Source: an uncultured Collinsella sp.
Lineage (GTDB): Bacteria > Actinomycetota > Coriobacteriia > Coriobacteriales > Coriobacteriaceae
DNA: 7,092 bases
Assembly (NCBI GenBank): GCA_902494585.1
Contig: CABUUD010000097.1
Span: 1-7,092 of the forward strand
Direction of reading: 5' to 3'
Shown here: positions 1 through 4,784 of the stretch, piece by piece
Position numbering within the stretch: the stretch's first letter is position 1
Layout: each line of letters begins with the position of its first letter
Program-made: the position numbers and the translations under genes
The notes under the pieces: generated by a model
The model's input: only the letters and a program-made list of their open reading frames with translations
What the model was told of the DNA's origin: nothing
Databases searched by the model: none

Positions 1-34
1 CCAAGCCCGGTCCCGGCCGGACAGCCCACGAACG

Positions 35-1987
35 CTACAGGTTCTTGACACCCATCGCGCGCATGGCGTTCAGGATGGCGATGATTGCCACGCCTACGTC
101 GCCAAAGACGGCAAGCCACATGTTGGCGATGCCGAGCGCCGCGAGCACCAGGATCAGCAGCTTAATGCCCAGCGCAAAGATGATGTTCTGCCAAACAATC
201 GTCATGGTCTTGCGCGCCACGCGGATCGCGCGGGAGATGTTGGACGGCTTGTCGTCCATCAGCACCACGTCGGCAGCTTCAATTGCGGCGTCCGAGCCCA
301 TGGCGCCCATGGCGATTCCGACGTCGGCGCGCGTGAGCACGGGTGCGTCGTTGATGCCGTCACCGACAAAGGCGAGCTTGCCCTTGCCGCTCTCGGTTGC
401 AAGCAGCGCCTCGACACGCTCGACCTTGTCGCCTGGCAGGAGCTGCGCGTGGAACTCGTCGAGCCCCAGCTGCTTGGCCACAGACGCTGCAACCTCCTCG
501 CGGTCGCCCGTGAGCATGACGGTGCGTTTGACGCCGGCAGCGTGCAAGTCGCGAATAGCCTGCTCGGCATCGGCCTTTATGGTGTCGGCAATTACGATAT
601 GGCCGGCGTACGTGTCATCGACCAGCACATGGAGGATCGTACCGACGACCTCGCAATTGGGAGCGTCGATACCGGCCGCAGCAAGCATCTTGGCGTTGCC
701 GACGACGACGCGCTTGCCGTCGATGGTTGCCGTGAAACCGTGACCCGCGACATTGGCGGAGTCGCTCACGCGATTCTGGTCGAGCTCACCCTGGTAGGCG
801 GCACGTATGGACCGTGCGATGGGGTGATCGGAAAACGACTCGGCAAGGGCCGCGACTTCGAGCAGCGACTGCTCGGTATAACCTGCCTCGGGGTGTACCG
901 CCACGACCGAAAACGTGCCGTTGGTGAGCGTGCCGGTCTTGTCAAAGACGACGGTGTCCACTTCGGCGAGCGTCTCGAGGTAGTTGGAGCCCTTGATGAG
1001 GACGCCCAGCTTGGATGCGCCGCCGATGCCGCCAAAGAAGCTCAGCGGGACGCTGATCACGAGCGCGCACGGGCAGCTGACGACCAGGAAGGTCAGGCCG
1101 CGCAGGATCCAGTCGGACCAGGCGCCGGTGACCAAGCCGCCGCCGAGCGCGAGTACCGCGGCCGCGCCGGTGACGGCGGGCGTGTAGACGCGGGCGAAGC
1201 GCGTGATGAAGTTCTCGGTACGCGCCTTCTTTTCGCTGGCGTTTTCTACGAGCTCCAGGACGCGCGCGACGGTGGACTCGCCAAATGGCTTGGTGGTGCG
1301 CACGTGGATGAGGCCCGTCATGTTGATGCAGCCGCTGATGATATCGTCTCCGGTTTTGGCCGGGCGGGGAATCGATTCGCCGGTAAGGGCGGCGGTGTCG
1401 AGTTGCGTCTCGCCTTCGACGATGACGCCGTCGATGGGTACGCGCTCGCCGGGCTTGACGACGATGACGGTGCCGACGGCGATGTCATCGGGGGAGACCT
1501 GCTCGAGTGTGCCGTCGGGTTGCTCGACGTTGGCGTAATCGGGCGCGATGTCCATCATGGCGCTGATCGATTTGCGGCTCTTGCCCACGGCGTAGGCCTG
1601 GAACAGCTCGCCGACCTGATAGAACAGCATGACAGCGGCGCCTTCGGCCATGTGCGGATCGGTGTCGGGGAAGAGCACCATGGCAAACGCGCCGATGGTC
1701 GCGACGGCCATGAGGAAGCTTTCGTCGAAGGCCTTGCCGCGGCGGATGTTGTTGTATGCCTTTTGGAGCACGTCGTAGCCGGCAATTAGGAACGGCACCA
1801 GGAACAGCACGAAGCTGGCGTAGACGTTACCCGGGGTGCCGAATGCGGCGGTAAGGGTACCGAGCTCCTCGAGGGCGTACACCACCGCAAAAATGCCTAG
1901 CGCTACCAGGATACGATTGCGCTTATGCTCAAGGGACTCTTTCTTCTTGCGCTTCTTCTTTTTCTTTGTGGGATCGGCGGCTGCCAT
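35..1987 (-). CDS. P1B-type heavy-metal-translocating ATPase (Zn2+/Cd2+/Pb2+ class), lacking the N-terminal HMA domain
   Basis: A 650-residue membrane pump expected to export divalent soft metals by ATP hydrolysis. Seen: about eight hydrophobic segments in the P1B layout (roughly residues 25-42, 55-74, 90-106, 114-134, 267-286, 294-317, 601-620, 623-642); actuator motif TGES at 202-205; transmembrane metal motif CPC at 305-307; phosphorylation motif DKTGT at 349-353 (D349); the P1B-specific HP pair at 388-389; hinge GDGINDAP at 542-549. K609 and D630 in the last two helices match the Lys/Asp pair typical of the ZntA/CadA (P1B-2) class, which points to Zn/Cd/Pb rather than copper. Instead of an HMA domain, the N-terminus has a lysine-rich stretch (residues 8-16). 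The start is supported by GGGAGG eight bases upstream. A copy of the putative SmtB operator lies 23-42 bp upstream. Family is near certain; the metal is inferred from motifs. The gene is complete; nothing after its stop is readable in 34 bases. Confidence 0.97.
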   Translation of the reverse strand: MAAADPTKKKKKRKKKESLEHKRNRILVALGIFAVVYALEELGTLTAAFGTPGNVYASFVLFLVPFLIAGYDVLQKAYNNIRRGKAFDESFLMAVATIGAFAMVLFPDTDPHMAEGAAVMLFYQVGELFQAYAVGKSRKSISAMMDIAPDYANVEQPDGTLEQVSPDDIAVGTVIVVKPGERVPIDGVIVEGETQLDTAALTGESIPRPAKTGDDIISGCINMTGLIHVRTTKPFGESTVARVLELVENASEKKARTENFITRFARVYTPAVTGAAAVLALGGGLVTGAWSDWILRGLTFLVVSCPCALVISVPLSFFGGIGGASKLGVLIKGSNYLETLAEVDTVVFDKTGTLTNGTFSVVAVHPEAGYTEQSLLEVAALAESFSDHPIARSIRAAYQGELDQNRVSDSANVAGHGFTATIDGKRVVVGNAKMLAAAGIDAPNCEVVGTILHVLVDDTYAGHIVIADTIKADAEQAIRDLHAAGVKRTVMLTGDREEVAASVAKQLGLDEFHAQLLPGDKVERVEALLATESGKGKLAFVGDGINDAPVLTRADVGIAMGAMGSDAAIEAADVVLMDDKPSNISRAIRVARKTMTIVWQNIIFALGIKLLILVLAALGIANMWLAVFGDVGVAIIAILNAMRAMGVKNL

Positions 1988-1988
1988 G

Positions 1989-2009
1989 ATTCAAACCTCC
2001 CATTTGAAT
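1989..2009 (-). promoter_or_regulatory. Hairpin presenting the ATPase Shine-Dalgarno in its loop
   Basis: ATTCAAA (1989-1995) and TTTGAAT (2003-2009) are perfect 7-bp inverted repeats around CCTCCCA, so on the minus-strand mRNA the ribosome site GGGAGG (1996-2001) forms the loop and the start codon follows one base after the stem. The dyad is seen directly. Any effect on translation, or use as a protein site, is inference; the stem is AU-rich and weak. Confidence 0.4.
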
Positions 2010-2029
2010 GTATGAACACTCGCTCATAT
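2010..2029 (-). promoter_or_regulatory. Putative ArsR/SmtB operator upstream of the ATPase gene
   Basis: This 20-bp imperfect dyad matches the operator at 2751-2770 at 17 of 20 positions, with the same half-sites (TATGAACA and GCTCATAT) and the same spacing. It resembles known SmtB/CadC/ZiaR operators (half-site TGAA/TGAG with an AT-rich flank). Its end lies 23 bp upstream of the ATPase start, next to a poor AT-rich -10 candidate (TATATG at 2025-2030); I see no convincing -35. Binding by the repressor encoded at 2368-2736 is inferred from the shared sequence. Confidence 0.75.
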
Positions 2030-2041
2030 AATTTCGCGAGC

Positions 2042-2066
2042 AAAGGCCGCGGCAAGCGCGGCCTTT
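2042..2066 (-). terminator. Hairpin after the HMA gene, probable terminator or attenuator
   Basis: AAAGGCCGCG (2042-2051) and CGCGGCCTTT (2057-2066) form a perfect 10-bp stem with a 5-base loop, 20 bp after the HMA stop codon and 12 bp before the ATPase operator. On the minus-strand transcript only three U residues end the stem, so termination may be partial; read in the plus direction four T follow. It likely separates the repressor-HMA transcript from the ATPase transcript. Confidence 0.6.
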
Positions 2067-2086
2067 TGGGTTGGCGTTAACCTGGG

Positions 2087-2305
2087 CTAGAGAATGATCT
2101 CGCAGTCCGGCTCGGCGTCGGCGGTGAACTCTACGACGCGGTCGAGGACCTCGTCGAACTCGGCGTCGTCGGCCTCGAGCGTCAGCTTCTGGGTCATAAA
2201 GTTAACGGACACGGATTTGACGCCCTCGAGCTTGGCCAGCTCGTCCTGAAGCTCGCGCGCACAGTTGGCGCAGTCGATCTCGTCGAGCTTGAACTGCTTT
2301 TTCAT
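2087..2305 (-). CDS. Stand-alone HMA-domain metal-binding protein (72 aa)
   Basis: A small soluble protein of the heavy-metal-associated (HMA, ferredoxin-like) family. The whole protein is the domain: metal-site motif C12-A-N-C15 within IDCANCA, then a helix (about 16-27), a GVKSVSVNF strand, a LTLEAD strand and a second helix near 50-58. The DCANC form and the nearby acidic residues resemble the N-terminal domains of Zn/Cd ATPases more than the MxCxxC form of copper chaperones. The start is supported by AAAGGAA (2312-2318) at normal spacing. It follows the repressor gene after a 62-bp gap, so both are probably on one mRNA. Because the ATPase encoded next has no HMA domain, this protein is a good candidate for its detached metal-binding module or chaperone; that role is inference. 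Acidic C-terminus (DAEPDCEIIL) includes another Cys (C68). Confidence 0.92.
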   Translation of the reverse strand: MKKQFKLDEIDCANCARELQDELAKLEGVKSVSVNFMTQKLTLEADDAEFDEVLDRVVEFTADAEPDCEIIL

Positions 2306-2367
2306 GGTGGGTTCCTTTCCCTGTCTTGCGGCTTGGGTGCAGGCCGCGCTGGTACCGTGGTTGGTCG

Positions 2368-2736
2368 CTATTCGCAGATGTGGCTCATGCCCTGGTTGAG
2401 CATGGTATAGACATGATCATCGGCGAGCGAGTAGAGGATGTTGCGGCCGTCGCGTCGGAATTTGACCAGGTGTGACTGCTTGAGCGTGCGCAGCTGGTGT
2501 GACACCGCAGACTGCGAGGTCGCGGTCGCTTCGGCGATGTCTGCCACGCAGAGTTCGCGGCCCATGAGGGCGTAGAGGATCTTAATGCGCGTGGTGTCGC
2601 TGAAGACCTTGAACAGGTCGGCAAGGTCGTACAGCAGCTCCTCGTCGGGAAGGTCCTCGGGCGAGCAGGTGGTGGGGACGTCGGGCACGATGGTGGTGTC
2701 GATGCCGGACATTATTTCATCAGCGTGATCGCTCAT
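2368..2736 (-). CDS. ArsR/SmtB-family metal-responsive transcriptional repressor
   Basis: A 122-residue winged-helix repressor that in this family dissociates from DNA on binding metal. Seen: core helix LFKVFSDTTRIKILYAL (41-57), ELCVADIA (61-68), recognition helix SQSAVSHQLRTLK (74-86), wing about 92-103 and C-terminal helix. Alignment from memory with Synechococcus SmtB places all four alpha-5 zinc ligands: D106, H108, H119 and the last residue E122. C63 and D66 match the SmtB alpha-3N ligands C61 and D64, with C24 and H4 as possible N-terminal partners. CadC's second Cys in the ELCVCD motif is Ala here (A65), so it looks like a zinc-type rather than an arsenic or classic CadC sensor. Start supported by AAAGGA (2744-2749), seven bases upstream. 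The promoter carries two mirrored operators, so autorepression is expected. First gene of the probable repressor-HMA operon. Confidence 0.95.
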   Translation of the reverse strand: MSDHADEIMSGIDTTIVPDVPTTCSPEDLPDEELLYDLADLFKVFSDTTRIKILYALMGRELCVADIAEATATSQSAVSHQLRTLKQSHLVKFRRDGRNILYSLADDHVYTMLNQGMSHICE

Positions 2737-2750
2737 TGCAATATCCTTTC

Positions 2751-2770
2751 ATATGAACATGCGCTCATAT
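2751..2770 (-). promoter_or_regulatory. SmtB-type operator, downstream copy at the repressor promoter
   Basis: ATATGAACATGCGCTCATAT is an imperfect dyad (ATATGA-C...G-TCATAT). It lies between the predicted transcription start (about 2775) and the ribosome site of the repressor gene. It is the exact reverse complement of the copy at 2786-2805, the identity extending to 22 bp (2750-2771 against 2785-2806). Repressor binding is inferred. Confidence 0.8.
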
Positions 2771-2782
2771 AACTTACTTCCG

Positions 2783-2810
2783 AGTATATGAGCGCATGTT
2801 CATATGTCAA
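2783..2810 (-). promoter_or_regulatory. Sigma-70-type promoter of the repressor-HMA operon
   Basis: On the minus strand TTGACA (2805-2810, consensus -35) and TATACT (2783-2788, 5/6 of the -10) are 16 bp apart. A-rich sequence (A7 at 2824-2830) lies upstream and could act as an UP element. The 5' leader would be about 40 bases. The spacer is almost wholly occupied by an operator copy, the arrangement expected for repression by blocking RNA polymerase. Confidence 0.75.
2786..2805 (-). promoter_or_regulatory. SmtB-type operator, copy within the promoter spacer
   Basis: This copy fills the -35/-10 spacer and touches both hexamers. Its centre is 35 bp from the centre of the copy at 2751-2770 and it is inverted relative to it with no mismatch. 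Binding here would occlude the promoter directly. Confidence 0.8.
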
Positions 2811-3146
2811 TATAATTCGCGATTTTTTTGCTATCGATTGGTCCTAAAGGCGGCTAAGGGCATCGGTGGGCGCGGATAAGGCCGCCGATGTCAACGTGGG
2901 TACCCTAGCGACGTGCAAAATCGGGAGTTTTCAGCATCGACGAGGGGTTATTTATTGCATAATGCTGCGGCATTTGCCGCCGCAGGGCTTTACTAGAGTG
3001 TTAATGGCGATAGATATTCCCCAGTTGTTGCCAAACATGCATCGAAATCAGTGGCATCGGTGCAAAATGGATCAATTCGAAGCTCCTTGGATGCCCGGCT
3101 TTGCTGAAAACTCCCGTTTTTGCACATCGCTAGGGTACCCACCCTG
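2811..3146. other. Gene-free region between the repressor promoter and the Vsr-like gene
   Basis: I see no credible coding sequence here. The part 2861-2890 can form a 9-bp stem (2861-2869 with 2882-2890, one G-U pair) without a U tract. Most of the rest is the inverted-repeat element at 2896-3142, listed separately. No tRNA or known riboswitch fold is recognised. Confidence 0.6.
2896..3142. mobile_element. MITE-like element with 41-bp terminal inverted repeats
   Basis: Arms 2896-2936 and 3102-3142 are inverted repeats identical at 39 of 41 positions (differences at 2912 and 2921), bounding 165 bp that encode nothing recognisable. Each outer end contains the self-complementary GGGTACCC and each arm a small AAAAC/GTTTT hairpin. 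The pentamer TGTCA lies just outside both ends (2889-2893 and 3145-3149) as a direct repeat, a weak candidate for a target-site duplication. The inside has a 7-bp hairpin (2965-2971 with 2979-2985) and a further GTGCAAAAT copy (3060-3068) matching the left arm (2913-2921). Mobility is inferred from this architecture alone; a large structured RNA or a paired terminator is an alternative. Confidence 0.5.
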
Positions 3147-4346
3147 TCAGTCTGCCTCTGTTCTGGCCCCGTACACCCTGCCTTCGGGCGTGGAGGTGCT
3201 TGTTTGAGCGAACTCCGGGCAATCCAGCTCGATGATTTGCATGTCGTCGATGGCAGGGACATCGTTGATCGTCGGGTCGTCCAGCGAGATGCCTTCGAGC
3301 ACGGCGTGCTCGAACTCAAGTGCACTACGCCGCCCTGCGTCTTGACGGAGGAGCTCCTCAATGCGCTTCTTTTCCTCGATAAATCTTCTGAGCACAAATT
3401 GTCGCAGCTCTTCCTGCTTAATTGCGAAATCTTTGGGTAGGCGCGATGGGCGAATGCCCTCCTTTCGCTGGATCGCCTCCATGACCCTGGCGAAGGCGCT
3501 GGCGTGCATAAAGGAATAGCGACTGACGGTAATGATTCCGTAGCCCATGGACGCCAGCGCGTTCTTGCGCTCTTCGTCAATGGCGCGGTCTTCTTCGGCA
3601 TCGTGCTGAAATCCGTTGTATTCGATGTCGGTTCGGGACCGCTTAAGATATGCATCCATATAGAACGTTTCGCGCCGCGTGAGGTCTTTTGCGGCAGCTG
3701 TGACCTTTACTTCGTAGTCGGTCTCGATCTCGCTAATGCCCAGCCCGCCCTCGCGTCTGGGTAACGTGAGCATCATAACAAACGCCGTTTCCATCGGCGA
3801 GCGGCATCCGTCCCGCACGCACCGGATGGCTTTTCGGGCAAGCTCAAGCCCCTTGCAGTCGGTGAGGGAGTTAAAAAAGTGCTTGAGGCTCGAGGTCGAA
3901 GTGAGCGCGAAGTGCTCGGTATAGGCTGTCGAGGCATCGCGCCCAAGGGAATAGGCGCCACACAGTTCGAAGTAGTACTCCACAAGTTCGCGAAAGGGGA
4001 GATAGGTTGCCGCCTGAAGCGCACAGAGTTCGACGCCAACAATATAGATGTCGTCAGCGAGTTCGATAAAGCGCGAGCCCGAGAAACGCTTAGACGATAC
4101 GTGGCATTTGCAGCCCGGTATGTTGCGCACGTTTGCGCGCTCGAACACCGTTGTATCGAGCGGGGCGTCGTCATCGAGGGCGACATTGTGCCTGGCGAGC
4201 CAGTCGGCGGCAGAGTCGAGCAGCTCCTTGCTGGGGCGCGCCCCGTAGATTTCGGCGGGACTGCAGGGCTCGGTGCCAATTGCGGATACCGAGTATGCGG
4301 CTTGGTAGACCGCTTTTGCCGTGTTATGTGAAAGCACGATACTCAT
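3147..4346 (-). CDS. Vsr/DUF559-like PD-(D/E)XK nuclease-domain protein of unknown role
   Basis: I place the start at 4346, giving 399 residues beginning MSIVLSHNTA; LSHxTA openings are, as I recall, usual for this Coriobacterial family. The frame stays open to an ATG at 4469, but those 41 extra residues look like translated non-coding DNA. Neither start has a clear ribosome site. Residues below count from 4469. The N-terminal half (42-215) resembles no domain I can name with certainty; its layout recalls AbiEi-type proteins carrying a nuclease tail. The C-terminal half has the DUF559/Vsr order: SPMETA (224-229, E227), D272 in YMDAYL, E283 in IEYNGFQH with H289, then DEERKNALASMGY (298-310). 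The usual E-x-D-G becomes E-Y-N-G, so catalysis is uncertain. A charged helix (about 350-385, likely coiled) and an acidic tail follow. Base use looks less GC-rich than its neighbours. A nuclease, defence or toxin-antitoxin role is inference. Confidence 0.7.
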   Translation of the reverse strand: MSIVLSHNTAKAVYQAAYSVSAIGTEPCSPAEIYGARPSKELLDSAADWLARHNVALDDDAPLDTTVFERANVRNIPGCKCHVSSKRFSGSRFIELADDIYIVGVELCALQAATYLPFRELVEYYFELCGAYSLGRDASTAYTEHFALTSTSSLKHFFNSLTDCKGLELARKAIRCVRDGCRSPMETAFVMMLTLPRREGGLGISEIETDYEVKVTAAAKDLTRRETFYMDAYLKRSRTDIEYNGFQHDAEEDRAIDEERKNALASMGYGIITVSRYSFMHASAFARVMEAIQRKEGIRPSRLPKDFAIKQEELRQFVLRRFIEEKKRIEELLRQDAGRRSALEFEHAVLEGISLDDPTINDVPAIDDMQIIELDCPEFAQTSTSTPEGRVYGARTEAD

Positions 4347-4586
4347 ACAGCTAGCATGGCAGACCAGGCGGCGGGGTTCGCGATAAACGCCAAGGCAAAA
4401 TGTTGCGACATAACGAAAGCTGTCCAAGAGTTTGACGCCAATGATGGAGAAAGATGCCATTTGGAACATTGTCGCAGCTCGCTGGCTACGCAGGCCTCCA
4501 CAACTGATGCCGGTCAGCGCCGTTTTGATTCAAAAGCGGCGTCAAAAATGATGTGTAATTTGGCTTGAACATGCGCAAACGAAGTT

Positions 4587-4605
4587 CTTAGTTGTACTTA
4601 GTTGT
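4587..4605. repeat. Tandem direct repeat CTTAGTTGT x2
   Basis: CTTAGTTGT occurs at 4587-4595 and again at 4597-4605, a 10-bp period equal to about one helical turn. It lies about 240 bp upstream of the Vsr-like gene's start. It could be a paired protein-binding site or a chance duplication. Confidence 0.4.
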
Positions 4606-4650
4606 GCGGCGGCTAGGCTCCGATGGCCGGGGGCCGCGTGCGCGGTGCCG

Positions 4651-4684
4651 AAAAAACAGGCCGATATCCACTTGGATATCGGCC
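4651..4684 (-). terminator. Strong intrinsic terminator of the exonuclease transcript
   Basis: GGCCGATATCCA (4659-4670) and TGGATATCGGCC (4673-4684) are perfect 12-bp complements. Read on the minus strand the stem is followed by TG and six T (complement of 4651-4656). This is a textbook Rho-independent terminator about 100 bp after the exonuclease stop codon. It also insulates the Vsr-like gene from upstream transcription. Confidence 0.92.
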
Positions 4685-4784
4685 CGCATTGCGTCGCTTG
4701 AGAAGGATGCCTCGGCGTATTGCTTTTGCACAGGCGCTATGCCCCGGAAGGTATCGCTCGCGAATGGCACCTCTGCTTGGCAAT

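Larger units (their letters stand above)
4347..4784. other. Non-coding stretch between the Vsr-like gene and the exonuclease gene
   Basis: No credible gene is seen. It holds an imperfect hairpin at about 4518-4541 (centre TTTTGATTCAAAA, arms differing by one inserted base), a tandem 9-bp repeat (4587-4605) and the exonuclease terminator (4651-4684). About 100 bp between that terminator and the exonuclease stop form its 3' untranslated region. The 60-codon open frame at 4588-4770 runs through the terminator and is not believed. Confidence 0.55.

Noticed and set aside
45..743. Second plus-strand open frame opposite the ATPase
   Set aside because: Low-complexity Ser/Thr/Ala-rich translation with no ribosome site, overlapping a certain gene.
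449..1789. Long plus-strand open frame (446 codons) antisense to the ATPase gene
   Set aside because: It is a by-product of GC-rich codon use in the ATPase gene; the translation has no recognisable domain and a runaway Asp/Gly/Ala composition.
35..1987. Copper-exporting (CopA-type) ATPase
   Set aside because: The last helices carry the K609 and D630 pattern of Zn/Cd/Pb pumps rather than the Asn, Tyr, Met and Ser residues typical of copper pumps.
2368..2736. Arsenic-sensing ArsR
   Set aside because: The ELCVCDL Cys pair is absent (ELCVADIA) and there is no arsenic transporter or reductase gene alongside; the SmtB-type alpha-5 ligands are complete.
2896..3142. CRISPR array or integron-like site in the inverted-repeat element
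   Set aside because: There are only two arms, inverted and not regularly spaced as direct repeats, and no cas or integrase gene is nearby.
2866..3207. Plus-strand open frame of 113 codons across the inverted-repeat element
   Set aside because: It reads through both arms of the element, has no ribosome site and no recognisable protein features.
2993..3655. Minus-strand open frame of 220 codons overlapping the Vsr-like gene in another frame
   Set aside because: Its composition (Ser, Arg, Pro rich) is that of an out-of-frame reading; the conserved nuclease motifs are in the other frame.
4588..4770. Small minus-strand open frame of 60 codons
   Set aside because: It spans the strong intrinsic terminator at 4651-4684 and has no ribosome site or homology that I recognise.
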